DNA of 64,000 bases from Hoeflea sp. (GTDB taxonomy: Bacteria; Pseudomonadota; Alphaproteobacteria; Rhizobiales; Rhizobiaceae): the NCBI GenBank assembly GCA_020637795.1, contig JACKJT010000001.1, positions 1,612,001-1,676,000 on the forward strand, given 5' to 3'. A program made the position numbers and the translations under genes. This document shows, piece after piece, positions 36,520 to 47,564 of the stretch (the stretch's first letter is position 1; the number at the start of each line of letters is the position of its first letter). Under the pieces are notes generated by a model. It saw nothing but the letters and a program-made list of their open reading frames with translations. It was not told where the DNA came from and did no database searches.

Positions 36520-37149
36520 TCAGGCCGGATCGCCGGCTTCGGGATCTTCCGGGATTTCCCCGGCATCGTTTTCATTGGCCGCCTGCGCCGCCTTCGCGGC
36601 CTTGTCGGCGCGCAGCGATTCGCGGATCAGATCGTCGGTCAGCACCAGCTTGGCTTCGGCAAGCGCCGAAAACGGGATGACCGCGACGTTCTCTTCGCCG
36701 TAGGCCGGCTGGTCGCGCTCGACCGAGAAACCTGTCTCGGTCACATCACGGATGTAGCCGCGGAACCGCTTGCGGCCGTTGATCAGCACGGACGCATCAC
36801 AGCGGGCGAGATGACCTTCCCAGCGGACAAAGTCGGATTTGCGCACCAGCGGGCGGTCAATGCCGGGCGACGATATTTCCAGATGATACGCCTTCTCGAC
36901 CGGGTCCTCAACATCAAGGACCGGGGAGATGGCGCGGGACACCGCCTCGCAATCCTCTACGCTCATCGTGCCGTCGTTGCGCTCGGCCATGATCTGCAGG
37001 GTCAGGCCGTTCTGGCCGGACAGGCGAACCCGCACCAAGCGCATGTCCAGAGCCTTGATCACGGGCTCGACAATTTCGGCAATGCGCGCGTCAACGCCGG
37101 TTTCCGTAACCAGTCTGTCATCATTGGGCATTGCGGTTTCGTCTGTCAT
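36520..37149 (-). CDS. rimP: Ribosome maturation factor RimP
   Basis: A 209-residue 30S assembly factor. It has the N-terminal DUF150 region IAEIVEPVIKALDMRLVRVR, then the strongly conserved HLEISSPGIDRPLVRKSDF, and the C-terminal SH3-like RFRGYIRDVTETGFSVE. The last 25 residues are acidic and Ala-rich. The ATG at 37149 is chosen; the ATG at 37131 would shorten it by six residues. It is the first gene of the rimP-nusA-infB group. Confidence 0.94.
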   Translation of the reverse strand: MTDETAMPNDDRLVTETGVDARIAEIVEPVIKALDMRLVRVRLSGQNGLTLQIMAERNDGTMSVEDCEAVSRAISPVLDVEDPVEKAYHLEISSPGIDRPLVRKSDFVRWEGHLARCDASVLINGRKRFRGYIRDVTETGFSVERDQPAYGEENVAVIPFSALAEAKLVLTDDLIRESLRADKAAKAAQAANENDAGEIPEDPEAGDPA

Positions 37150-37300
37150 CGGGACCTTGTCCTGGCTGCTGCATGTATCCGCCAATCTCCCGGAGGATTC
37201 GAGGCGTAGAACATGCAGCACATTGAGAGTGCTGCAGCGTCCTTGGGAGTCCTCCCCGAGGCAACGCGCGCTGCAATGGTTCAACCGATCGCCTGGCAAC

Positions 37301-37326
37301 AAAAAAGAGCGGGTCCTCGCGGGCCC
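37301..37326 (-). terminator. Putative terminator between trmB and rimP
   Basis: A GC-rich hairpin (37311-37316 with 37321-37326, one mismatch on the minus RNA) is followed on the minus strand by a T6 run (A-run 37301-37306). It lies within the 296-base gap after trmB and before rimP, where rimP should have its own promoter. The stem is imperfect, so the call is tentative. Confidence 0.35.
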
Positions 37327-37445
37327 ACCCTTGTTCATAGCGATCAAGAATTTGAAGTCCATATAGACTCATTTGACCGCTTCGGCAAGGGAATTCGGGT
37401 ATTCGGCCTGCGGCACCCGTCAGATCCGCCGATGCCGGCGGCCTG

Positions 37446-38150
37446 TCAGCCGAGGCGCTCGAATTCCAGGTAGCAGGGCGTGCGGCCCTCGCGGATGGCC
37501 TTGGCCTCATAGCGGGTGCCGGGCCAGCCTTCCCACGGTTCGCGCCAGTCCGCGGCCTTGTGGGCGGTCCACTCAAAGTCCGGATGGGCGGCAATGTGGG
37601 CCAGCGTCCAGTTCACATAGGTATCTATGTCGGAGGCGAAGCAGAAACGGCCACCGGGCTTGAGGACCCTGGCAAAGCGGTCGAGGTTGAGCCTGGAAAC
37701 GAAACGACGCTTCCAGTGCTTCTTCTTGGGCCATGGATCGGGGTAAAGCAGATCGATGTGGTCGAGGCAGGCATCGGGCAACCAGTCGAGCACCCGCGTG
37801 GCGTCGTCGTCATAAAGGCGGATGTTCTCCAGTCCTTCGGTTTCCAGGCCAGCCAGCAGCTTGGCCATGGAATTGACGAAGGGTTCAACGCCGATAAATC
37901 CGGTACCGGGGGCATGGCGGGCCCGATGAAGCAGATGCTCGCCGCCGCCAAAGCCGATCTCCAGCCTTGTCGTCGAGACCGGTTTCGGCCACAGCGCTGA
38001 CAGCGGATCGGGCGGCGGAGAGGAAAGATCAAGCTTCAGCACAGGCAGAAGCGCTGACAGCGCCTCTGCCTGCGGGGCCTTGAGCGACTTCCCCTTGCGG
38101 CGACCATAGAATGCCTCGGTCGACCGGCTGCGCCTTTGCGGGCTGGTCAT
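37446..38150 (-). CDS. trmB: tRNA (guanine-N7)-methyltransferase TrmB
   Basis: A 234-residue SAM-dependent methyltransferase that makes m7G46 in tRNA. The SAM motif is LEIGFGGGEHLLHRA; the signature YPDPWPKKKHWKRRFV is diagnostic. The N-terminus is basic, and SDIDTYVNWTL and the C-terminal ADWREPWEGWPGTRYE match the family. It is 23 bases downstream of metK on the same strand and likely co-transcribed. Confidence 0.95.
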   Translation of the reverse strand: MTSPQRRSRSTEAFYGRRKGKSLKAPQAEALSALLPVLKLDLSSPPPDPLSALWPKPVSTTRLEIGFGGGEHLLHRARHAPGTGFIGVEPFVNSMAKLLAGLETEGLENIRLYDDDATRVLDWLPDACLDHIDLLYPDPWPKKKHWKRRFVSRLNLDRFARVLKPGGRFCFASDIDTYVNWTLAHIAAHPDFEWTAHKAADWREPWEGWPGTRYEAKAIREGRTPCYLEFERLG

Positions 38151-38173
38151 CGCGTTGCCCCTGCCGGAAAGCT

Positions 38174-39415
<1,242 letters not shown>

Positions 39416-39466
39416 GGCAGGCTCCATCAGATTGAAGTGGTCGAGAACGTTTAGTGGCAACACACG

Positions 39467-39485
39467 ATTCTGACAAGGTCAGAAT
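39467..39485. repeat. Perfect dyad in the metK leader
   Basis: Two 8-base arms (39467-39474 and 39478-39485) around a 3-base spacer, about 52-70 bases before the metK ATG. As RNA it would form an 8-bp hairpin with a 3-base loop; as DNA it is a good operator. I do not recognise a known SAM riboswitch class. Confidence 0.45.
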
Positions 39486-39570
39486 GACATAAATATATCT
39501 TGATATGATCGGATTCGATCCAGATGACTATCGGCCTGGCCGGTACATGGCTTTCCGACGCTGCTGGAAC

Positions 39571-39616
39571 AAAACCGCCGCGCCCGCACTCAACGAGTGC
39601 AGCACGCGGCGGTTTT
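39571..39616. terminator. Long bidirectional terminator between praR and metK
   Basis: A perfect 12-bp outer stem (39571-39582 with 39605-39616, AAAACC..GGTTTT ends) encloses a second inner 5-bp stem (39586-39590 with 39596-39600). On the minus strand it directly follows praR (stop 39664) and ends in TTTT. A further 7-bp repeat lies at 39630-39636/39643-39649. Confidence 0.8.
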
Positions 39617-39663
39617 ACAGCTGAAATCCTCCCCGGACCCTTCCGGGGATCAACACAGTATGC

Positions 39664-40083
39664 TCAGTCGGAGTCCGGTTCGGATGCCAGCGACTTGACC
39701 AGGTCTACCAGCTTGCGCCGGACCTTGGGGTCAGGGATCTTGATGAAGGCGCGGTTGAGCTGCAGCCCTTCGGAGGAAGACAGGAAGTCGACCACATAGT
39801 TCGAGCTGTTGGCTTCGGCCATACCCGGCTGGGCTGTCGCCGGATCACCCGGGGCATCTTCAAAGAAGAAACTGACCGGGACATTCAGAATGGTCGAGAT
39901 GTTCTGCAGGCGGCTGGCACCGACACGGTTGGTGCCCTTTTCATATTTCTGGATCTGCTGAAAGGTGATGCCTAACGCTTCTCCGAGCTTCTCCTGGCTC
40001 ATGCCCAGCATGGTTCGCCGAAGACGGATCCGACTGCCGACATGGATGTCGATCGGATTGGGCTTTTTCTTGTTTTCAATCAT
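39664..40083 (-). CDS. praR: PraR/PhrR-type helix-turn-helix regulator
   Basis: A 139-residue XRE-family regulator with the HTH at residues 15-70 (GSRIRLRRTMLGMSQEKLGE, then ITFQQIQKYEKGTNRVGASR). It matches my recollection of PraR/PhrR, known from Azorhizobium, Rhizobium leguminosarum and Sinorhizobium as regulators of biofilm, symbiosis and stress genes. The placement between lnt and metK is that of praR in rhizobia. A 14-base dyad (40099-40112) sits 16 bases upstream of its start, suitable for autoregulation. The protein is not unusual in length. Confidence 0.85.
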   Translation of the reverse strand: MIENKKKPNPIDIHVGSRIRLRRTMLGMSQEKLGEALGITFQQIQKYEKGTNRVGASRLQNISTILNVPVSFFFEDAPGDPATAQPGMAEANSSNYVVDFLSSSEGLQLNRAFIKIPDPKVRRKLVDLVKSLASEPDSD

Positions 40084-40098
40084 ACTTTCGTCCTGACA

Positions 40099-40112
40099 AG
40101 AGCCTCGGCTCT
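40099..40112. repeat. Inverted repeat in the praR promoter region
   Basis: AGAGCC-TC-GGCTCT lies 16-29 bases upstream of the praR start codon. Its place suggests an operator for PraR autocontrol (inference). Confidence 0.4.
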
Positions 40113-40144
40113 ATTGTTGCTTTATCCCGTTTTGATTGCAGTTC

Positions 40145-40166
40145 AAAAAAACCGGAGGAACCCGGT
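40145..40166 (-). terminator. Terminator after lnt
   Basis: A 5-bp GC-rich stem (40151-40155 with 40162-40166), a 6-base loop and a T7 run in the minus direction (A-run 40145-40151), between lnt and praR. Confidence 0.5.
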
Positions 40167-40234
40167 CAGTTGGTCCATGATCAAGACGGGAATTGGGTTG
40201 ACGAAAACAACTATGCTATTTTGGGGGTTTTGCG

Positions 40235-41830
40235 TCAATCAAACCGTTGATTTTTACTTGAGCGAGCAAAGAGCGCCATCACCACCATTATGGCGATTAT
40301 CAATCCAAAGTTAAATCGCCTAATTCTTATAAGCGAGAATTGATCAGGGCGGGACGGCAACCTGACATCGAAAACGCCGGCCTCGCCAAGCGGCAGACTG
40401 CCGACGATACGGCCCCCGGGATCGACCACGGCGGAGATGCCGCTGTTGGCCGCGCGGACAAGCGGAAGCCGGGTCTCGACGGCCCGCACCTGAGCCTGGT
40501 GCAAGTGCTGATAGGGCCCCGGCGTGATGCCGTACCAGGCATCATTGGTCAGATTGAGCAGCAAATCCCCCCTGCCTTCCGACACGATCGACAGATCCGG
40601 GAAGATCGCCTCGTAGCAAATCAGCGGAACGGCACCCAGTCCGCCGGGCAACGTCAACAGTCCGCGCCGATCGGCGGCGGTAAACCCGCCAAAGGTTTCG
40701 GCGACCGGCGTCAGACCGAGACGCCGAAGTGACGCCTCGAAAGGCAGATACTCGCCAAAGGGAACCAGGTACGCCTTGTCGGCGGATCCTATGATCTGGC
40801 CCTCATCGTCTATGACGTAAATGGTGTTGTAGTAACGTTGTGCCGCGCCTCCCGCCCCGTCTTCGAACCGGACTGCGCCGGTTATCAGGGTCTGCCCGAC
40901 CTGCAGCATGTCGGCAATGCGCGAGAGAGCACCCGGGTTCTCCGTGAGCAGGAACGGCAGCGCGGTCTCGGGCCAGACGATATGGGTGGGACGCGGCTCG
41001 CCTTCACGCGGCGCCAGGGCGCTGAACGCCAGCAAACGCGAGAATATCCGCTCACGCTCGTCCAGATCCCACTTCTGCGACTGATCGATAGCCGGCTGCA
41101 CGATCCGGATCACGGCCTCGGCGGGCGTCAGCCCGGAGCGGTCGAGACGATGAAGCGCAAACCAGCCATAGCCGACATGGGCGGAAAAAAGCAGCAATGC
41201 CGCGACCATGCCGGCAACCGCGCCGCGCCTCGTGCCGATCAGGGCGGGCGCCGAAAACACGAACACGGTCAGGGCCGACATGCCGAATATGCCGACAAGC
41301 TCAACCGACTGCATCATCAGCGGCGCCGGCATCGCCGCATAGCCGATGGCGTTCCAGGGGAAACCCGTCAGGACAAAGCTGCGGGCCCATTCGATCAGCC
41401 CGAAAGCCGCGCCAAGCGCCGCGATACGCCCGACACCATCCGACCACAGCAGCCAGGCAAACGAGGTGGCAACGCCGTAAAACAGCGCCAGCAGCGCCGG
41501 CAGACCGAGCACGGCAAGCGGCAAGGCCCAGGCGAAGCCGTTCGCATCGACCAGCAGCGCATTACCAAGCCACCAGAGACCCGCCACGAAATAGCCGAAG
41601 CCAAACCACCAGCCGGTGGCAAAGGCGGGCCGCATCCGCCCGAGCAGACCTCTTTCGGCCGATCCGCTGGCGCCATCGAGCAACCAGACCAGAACCGGAA
41701 AGGAGACAAACAGAACGGCAAAAAAATTGAACGGCGGCAAGGCGAGGACAGACAGCGCGCCGGCGGCGAAAGCCAGGAGCAGGCGCTTGAAGCCCCAGCT
41801 CAACATGATGGATTCAGCGATCCGTTCCAA
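40235..41830 (-). CDS. lnt: Apolipoprotein N-acyltransferase
   Basis: An integral membrane protein (about 530 residues) that adds the third acyl chain to lipoproteins. It has an N-terminal bundle of hydrophobic helices and a periplasmic nitrilase domain. The Glu is in HIVWPETALPFLL, the Lys in GSADKAYLVPFGEYLPFE and the catalytic Cys in PLICYEAIFPDL. A TTG at 41828-41830 gives LERIAESIMLSWGFKRLL, which resembles the usual rhizobial N-terminus; the ATG at 41806 is the alternative. It is downstream of corC on the same strand with a 198-base gap that shows nothing further. Confidence 0.92.
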   Translation of the reverse strand: MERIAESIMLSWGFKRLLLAFAAGALSVLALPPFNFFAVLFVSFPVLVWLLDGASGSAERGLLGRMRPAFATGWWFGFGYFVAGLWWLGNALLVDANGFAWALPLAVLGLPALLALFYGVATSFAWLLWSDGVGRIAALGAAFGLIEWARSFVLTGFPWNAIGYAAMPAPLMMQSVELVGIFGMSALTVFVFSAPALIGTRRGAVAGMVAALLLFSAHVGYGWFALHRLDRSGLTPAEAVIRIVQPAIDQSQKWDLDERERIFSRLLAFSALAPREGEPRPTHIVWPETALPFLLTENPGALSRIADMLQVGQTLITGAVRFEDGAGGAAQRYYNTIYVIDDEGQIIGSADKAYLVPFGEYLPFEASLRRLGLTPVAETFGGFTAADRRGLLTLPGGLGAVPLICYEAIFPDLSIVSEGRGDLLLNLTNDAWYGITPGPYQHLHQAQVRAVETRLPLVRAANSGISAVVDPGGRIVGSLPLGEAGVFDVRLPSRPDQFSLIRIRRFNFGLIIAIMVVMALFARSSKNQRFD

Positions 41831-42028
41831 ATCCGGTCTACTCCCAGCCAACAGGGATCCGGCTTGCCCGGCGCGTTCCGGTCAAGCGAATCAGTTGCGG
41901 TATCCTTTCAAAAAACCGCGGCGATGTCCGTCGCTGCTCCCGGCTTTTTTGATCGGCCAGCAGCGGATCCGGGCACTTGCCGGGCAGGACCGGATTGCCG
42001 GGTTGCCGCGACTAAGGCCGCTACCGCC

Positions 42029-43171
42029 TCAAGCCGCGCTGGCGTCGCCGGGGCCGGTGTCTTTCTTGGGGGCCGTCTCGCCACGGGTGAGGCGACGGCG
42101 CGGGGCCTGGCGTTTCCGGATGATGCGCACGCGTTTGACGCGGCGGGGATCGGCATCCATCACATGAAACTCGAAACCGGGCAGTGCCTGGACGACCTCG
42201 CCGCGGGCCGGCACGCGGCCGAGCTCGGAGAAGATCAGGCCGCCGATGGTATCGACTTCCTCGCTTTGCTCGCGAATGTCAAAATCCGGTCCGATTTCCT
42301 CGGCCAGATCCTCAAGCTCGGCCTTGGCGTCGACAACCCAGATATCCTCGCCCGCCTTGCTGATCAGCGTTTCCTCTTCGTCGTCATGCTCGTCGGCAAT
42401 GTCGCCGACCACCATCTCGACAATGTCCTCGAGCGAGACCAGCCCGTCGGTGCCGCCATATTCGTCGATGACCAGCGCCATCTGGATGCGGCTCGCCTGC
42501 ATGCGCTGCATCAGGTCCGACGCCAGCATCGAAGCAGGCACGAACAGCACCTTGCGGGTAATGCCCGATTCCTGAAGGGTCTTGCTCAGATCAACCCGGG
42601 AAAGCTCCAGCGCATTGAGCGAATTGACCTTTTGAAGGCTGGCAGCATTCTTGGCCGTGGACTTGCGCTTGGTGCGCGCCTGCTTTGTGATCCAGGCCAG
42701 AAGGTCACGGATATGGATCATGCCGCGCGGATCATCGAGATTTTCGGCATAGACCGGCATGCGCGAGCGGCCCGATTCCTCGAAGATCTCGAGCAGACGG
42801 CCAAGCGAGGTGGTCTGATCGACCGCCTCGACATCGGCGCGCGGAACCATCAGGTCCTCGACACGGACCTCGCGGAGCCGGAGGATGTTGTGCAGCATGG
42901 CGCGTTCGTCGGGAGAGAACGCCTCGTGCAGTTCACCGCCGGACTGCAACGCGTCGTTGAGGTCCTCGCGGATGGATTCGCGGTCGGAGGGCGGAAATAT
43001 GGCCCGCATGAGACGCTGCCAAAGCCCCATTCCGGAGCGTTCGTCCTGCTGGACGACCAAATCTCCCCCGCGCACAGGCACGGGAAGATAACTGGGGGCT
43101 TCTTCGGTAGATGAAGCGCTCGAAGCGCCTTGCGCGTCTCCGGTCGGGGCCGGGGCATTGCTCTCTGTCAT
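42029..43171 (-). CDS. CorC/HlyC family CBS-domain protein
   Basis: A 380-residue protein with a pair of CBS domains (about residues 110-230: MVPRADVEAVDQTTSLGRLLEIFEESGRSRMPV, and DEYGGTDGLVSLEDIVEMVVGDI) and a C-terminal CorC/HlyC domain (about 255-335). The acidic/Ser-Ala-rich N-terminus (TESNAPAPTGDAQG) has no clear helix. Related E. coli YbeX/CorC is linked to magnesium/cobalt efflux, and the gene is next to ybeY, phoH and lnt as in E. coli. The ATG at 43171 is chosen after GAAGAG. Confidence 0.88.
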   Translation of the reverse strand: MTESNAPAPTGDAQGASSASSTEEAPSYLPVPVRGGDLVVQQDERSGMGLWQRLMRAIFPPSDRESIREDLNDALQSGGELHEAFSPDERAMLHNILRLREVRVEDLMVPRADVEAVDQTTSLGRLLEIFEESGRSRMPVYAENLDDPRGMIHIRDLLAWITKQARTKRKSTAKNAASLQKVNSLNALELSRVDLSKTLQESGITRKVLFVPASMLASDLMQRMQASRIQMALVIDEYGGTDGLVSLEDIVEMVVGDIADEHDDEEETLISKAGEDIWVVDAKAELEDLAEEIGPDFDIREQSEEVDTIGGLIFSELGRVPARGEVVQALPGFEFHVMDADPRRVKRVRIIRKRQAPRRRLTRGETAPKKDTGPGDASAA

Positions 43172-43184
43172 CGTCTCTTCAATA

Positions 43185-43696
43185 TCAAACCGGCTCTGTA
43201 TCGCCGTATGGGTCAGATAGGTCAAGCGAGGTCAAAATGCGAGTCTCGATCGCTTCCATTTTCTCGGCATCGCTGTTTTCGATGTGATCGTAGCCGAAAA
43301 GATGAAGAAATCCGTGCACGATGAGGTGCGTGATGTGCGCGTCGACCGGCTTGCCCAGATCGGCGGCCTCGCGCTCGATCGTCTCGCGGGCCAGTATGAT
43401 GTCGCCAAGCATCGGGCCAGGCTGGCCGCCCGGGACCAGCGGAAACGCCGGAAACGACAGGACATTGGTCGGCTTGGGCTGGTTCCGCCACTGGCTGTTG
43501 ATATCGACCATCATCGCGTCATCGGCGAGCACAAGCGACACTTCCGGCGGGGTTTCGGGAAAGGGCTGGCCTTCCCGTTCCGCCAGGTCGCGCACGGCCG
43601 CCGCAAGCGCCGTCTGCGCCAAAGCCTCGATTGCCTCGACTTCCCCCCACTCCCCGGCTTCGACGGCGATTGCCAGGCTGACTGACGGGTCAACGC

Positions 43697-43700
<4 letters not shown>
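43185..43700 (-). CDS. ybeY: Endoribonuclease YbeY
   Basis: A 171-residue metal-dependent RNase for 16S rRNA maturation and ribosome quality control. The zinc motif H-x3-H-x5-H is in THLIVHGFLHLFGYDHIENS. The start at 43700 overlaps the phoH stop (ATGA), so translation is coupled. It precedes corC by 13 bases. Confidence 0.95.
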
Positions 43701-44758
<1,058 letters not shown>

Positions 44759-44773
44759 AATTGCACTTGGCGG

Positions 44774-46183
44774 TCATTCCACAAGCTCCGCGAAAAGACC
44801 GGTCGTGCCGGGTTGCGTGATTCGCACCCTCACAATGTCACCGATTTCCCCCAGCTTTGCATCAACTATTACCGGCTGCAGCCAGGGAGAGCGGCCAATG
44901 AGTTGGTCGGTGTTGCGTCCGGGTTTCTCCAGTAGCAGATCCACCACCTTTCCGACGCATTCGCGGCCAAAGGCGCGGGTCTGCTGATTTATCAGATCCT
45001 GAAGCCGCGCCAGGCGTTCGGTCTTGACCGCCTCGTCGACCTGGTCCTCCATGTCGGCGCCCGGCGTGCCTGGCCGGATCGAATACTTGAAGGTGAAGGC
45101 CGAGGCATATTTCACCTCGCGAACCAGCCGCATGGTGTCTTCGAAATCCGCATCGGTTTCACCGGGGAAGCCGACAATGAAATCGCCCGACAGCGCGATG
45201 TCGGGACGGGCGGCGCGGATGCGTTCGACAAGCTTCACATATTCCGCCGCAGTGTGGCGCCGGTTCATCGCCTTGAGGATCCGGTCGGAGCCGGATTGCA
45301 CCGGCAGATGCAGATAGGGCATCAGTTCGGGCAGATCGCGGTGTGCCTCGATCAGCGCGTCATCCATGTCGCGAGGATGGCTGGTGGTGTAGCGGATGCG
45401 GTCGATGCCCTTGATCGTCGCCAGGCGGCGCACCAGCTCGCCCAGCCCCCATTCGCGACCGTCAGCGCCCTTGCCGTGCCAGGCGTTGACGTTCTGGCCA
45501 AGAAGCGTGATTTCGCGGACCCCGGCATCCGCCAGCCGCTCGGCTTCACCGAGGATCCGGTCGACCGGGCGGGAGACTTCAGCGCCGCGGGTATAGGGCA
45601 CGACGCAGAAGGTGCAGAACTTGTCGCAGCCTTCCTGGACCGTGAGAAAGGCGGCAACGCCGCGGGCGCGGATGGCCTTTTCCGGCGCGTTCGGCAGGCC
45701 GTCGAACTTGTCCTCGGCGGGGAACTCGGTCTCCACCACGCTCTCGCCGTTGCGCGCCCTGGCCAGCGCCTCAGGCAGGCGGTGATAGGTCTGCGGGCCG
45801 ATGACGACATCGACGACCGGCGCACGGCGGATGATTTCCTGGCCTTCGGCCTGGGCGACGCAACCGGCCACCGCGACCATCAGGTCGCCGCCTTCGGCAT
45901 TGCGCTCCCGCTTGAGCTTGGCCAGCCGCCCGAGCTGCGAATAGACCTTCTCGGCGGCTTTTTCGCGGATATGGCAGGTGTTGATGAGGATCAGGTCGGC
46001 CGCCTCGACGGTGTCGACGGTCTGATAGCCGTCGCGCGCCAGCGCGTCGCCCATGCGCTCGCTGTCATAGACATTCATCTGGCAGCCATAGGTCTTGACG
46101 AAGACCTTCCGCGACTGTCCGTCGCCTTGTGCGGCAGGGGCAGTGTCCGGTTTGGCATCAGGCGTGAGGGTAGCGTGTGTCAT
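44774..46183 (-). CDS. miaB: tRNA-2-methylthio-N6-dimethylallyladenosine synthase MiaB
   Basis: A 469-residue radical-SAM methylthiotransferase. The N-terminal UPF0004 domain has VKTYGCQMNVYDSERM. The radical-SAM 4Fe-4S cysteines lie in QEGCDKFCTFCVVPYTRGAE. The C-terminal TRAM domain covers about 400-460. It adds the 2-methylthio group at A37 of tRNAs that read UNN codons. It is the last gene before the phoH-ybeY-corC group and follows plsC by 42 bases. Confidence 0.96.
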   Translation of the reverse strand: MTHATLTPDAKPDTAPAAQGDGQSRKVFVKTYGCQMNVYDSERMGDALARDGYQTVDTVEAADLILINTCHIREKAAEKVYSQLGRLAKLKRERNAEGGDLMVAVAGCVAQAEGQEIIRRAPVVDVVIGPQTYHRLPEALARARNGESVVETEFPAEDKFDGLPNAPEKAIRARGVAAFLTVQEGCDKFCTFCVVPYTRGAEVSRPVDRILGEAERLADAGVREITLLGQNVNAWHGKGADGREWGLGELVRRLATIKGIDRIRYTTSHPRDMDDALIEAHRDLPELMPYLHLPVQSGSDRILKAMNRRHTAAEYVKLVERIRAARPDIALSGDFIVGFPGETDADFEDTMRLVREVKYASAFTFKYSIRPGTPGADMEDQVDEAVKTERLARLQDLINQQTRAFGRECVGKVVDLLLEKPGRNTDQLIGRSPWLQPVIVDAKLGEIGDIVRVRITQPGTTGLFAELVE

Positions 46184-46225
46184 GCCGGGCTTTTAACGAC
46201 AAAATCACGGCTTGAAAATGGCCAT

Positions 46226-47023
46226 TCAGCCATTGAATCTGCCACGCAGCGCGGCATTGAGGCCTTCGCGCACCCGGGCCTCGACGAGCCGCGCGGTCTT
46301 CTTGCGGTCGGTGGCCGCATCAAACGGGATGGCCTCACTGAATACCACCTCGACATCGAGCGCACCAAAGCGGATGACGCGCAGCATATGCGGCCCCAGC
46401 GCCACGTCCCCGGGCCAGCCCGCGACCGGCCGATGATAACGTCCCATCGGCATGCCGTGGATGCCGGTATAGGCGATCGACACAGGCTGAATGTTGACCC
46501 TGCCTTCGGGCGTGAACGGCAGCGCGGCGCTTGCCGCGCCAAACAGCGAGGAATTGAACGGCATCACCCGGTTGCCGTCCGACGTGGTTCCCTCGGCAAA
46601 CAGCACCACCACTTCCCCGGCCAGCAGACGGCTGGAGACTTCGGAAATCTGGTCGCCGGTCTTGCGCCGGACCTCGCGCTCGACGAATACCGAGCGCTGC
46701 AGCCGCGCCAGCCAACCCAGCACCGGCCAGCTACGGACTTCCGACTTGGCGATGAAGACGACGTCGGCAACCGATCCGAGGACCAGGATATCCTTCCAGG
46801 AGACGTGATTGGCAACCATCAGCAGAGGCCGCTCCGGTGACAGGTTCCCCCTGACATGCACCCTGAGGCCGATGATCCGGCACATCGTCCGATGCCACCA
46901 GCGCGGCAACCGCCGCATGACCGAATGGCCCATTCCAAGCGCGATCAACTGTACCGGCAGCAGCGCCAGCGTCAGGGCCAGGAAGGCCGCCAGCACGAAG
47001 GCAATGCGCAGGCCGGCGATCAT
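46226..47023 (-). CDS. plsC: 1-acyl-sn-glycerol-3-phosphate acyltransferase
   Basis: A 265-residue membrane acyltransferase. The conserved acyltransferase motif NHVSWKD (His-x4-Asp) is in MVANHVSWKDILVLGS, and the second motif is VVLFAEGTTSDGNRVMPF. An N-terminal hydrophobic segment (residues 4-28) anchors it. It makes phosphatidate from lysophosphatidate. It lies between fur/mur and miaB in the same direction. Confidence 0.92.
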   Translation of the reverse strand: MIAGLRIAFVLAAFLALTLALLPVQLIALGMGHSVMRRLPRWWHRTMCRIIGLRVHVRGNLSPERPLLMVANHVSWKDILVLGSVADVVFIAKSEVRSWPVLGWLARLQRSVFVEREVRRKTGDQISEVSSRLLAGEVVVLFAEGTTSDGNRVMPFNSSLFGAASAALPFTPEGRVNIQPVSIAYTGIHGMPMGRYHRPVAGWPGDVALGPHMLRVIRFGALDVEVVFSEAIPFDAATDRKKTARLVEARVREGLNAALRGRFNG

Positions 47024-47071
47024 GGCCGGACCGGCAGGGCTGAAAGACAGACGAAATCCGGCATCGGGGCG

Positions 47072-47497
47072 CTATTTCTTGTCGGGCTTGATCGGAATTC
47101 CATAGAGTTCCAGCCGGTGATCGACCAGCCTGAAACCATGTTCACGGGCAATGCGCTCCTGCAGCGCCTCGATCTCCGCGGAATGGAATTCGATCACCTG
47201 GCCGGTGCGCAGATCGATGAGGTGGTCGTGATGTTCTTCGGGCACCGTCTCGTAACGCGAGCGGCCATCGCGAAAATCATGCCGCTCGATGATGCCGATG
47301 TCCTCGAACAGTTTCACGGTGCGGTAGACGGTGGACATGGAAATGCGCGAATCAACCAGCACGGCACGGCGGTGCAGTTCCTCGACGTCGGGATGATCAT
47401 CGGCACCATCAAGCACACGCGCAATGATCCGGCGTTGCTCGGTCATGCGCATGCCGCGCTCGGCGCATCTGTCTTCCAGGGATTTCTGCTCGTCCAT
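47072..47497 (-). CDS. Fur family transcriptional regulator (Fur/Mur)
   Basis: A 141-residue Fur-family repressor. The winged-helix is MRMTEQRRIIARVLDGADDHPDVEELHRRA, with SRISMSTVYRTVKLFEDIGI the recognition region. Metal-binding histidines appear in VPEEHHDHLIDLRTG and EHGFRLVDHRLE. No C-terminal CxxC zinc site is present; only one Cys (residue 11) occurs. This is characteristic of rhizobial Mur, which senses manganese, and some Fur. A manganese rather than iron response is plausible but unproven. Confidence 0.88.
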   Translation of the reverse strand: MDEQKSLEDRCAERGMRMTEQRRIIARVLDGADDHPDVEELHRRAVLVDSRISMSTVYRTVKLFEDIGIIERHDFRDGRSRYETVPEEHHDHLIDLRTGQVIEFHSAEIEALQERIAREHGFRLVDHRLELYGIPIKPDKK

Positions 47498-47564
47498 CGC
47501 CTGCCCCGCCGGTTGATGTGGAGAGGTTATGCCGGCGATACCTTAGCCGACGATCCCCTGCGGA

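Noticed and set aside
39416..39570. SAM riboswitch in the metK leader
   Set aside because: I could not match the leader to any SAM riboswitch class, only a plain dyad.
40838..43114. A 758-residue open frame on the plus strand opposite lnt and corC
   Set aside because: Low-complexity Arg/Gln/Ala content and full overlap with two recognised genes show it is a shadow.
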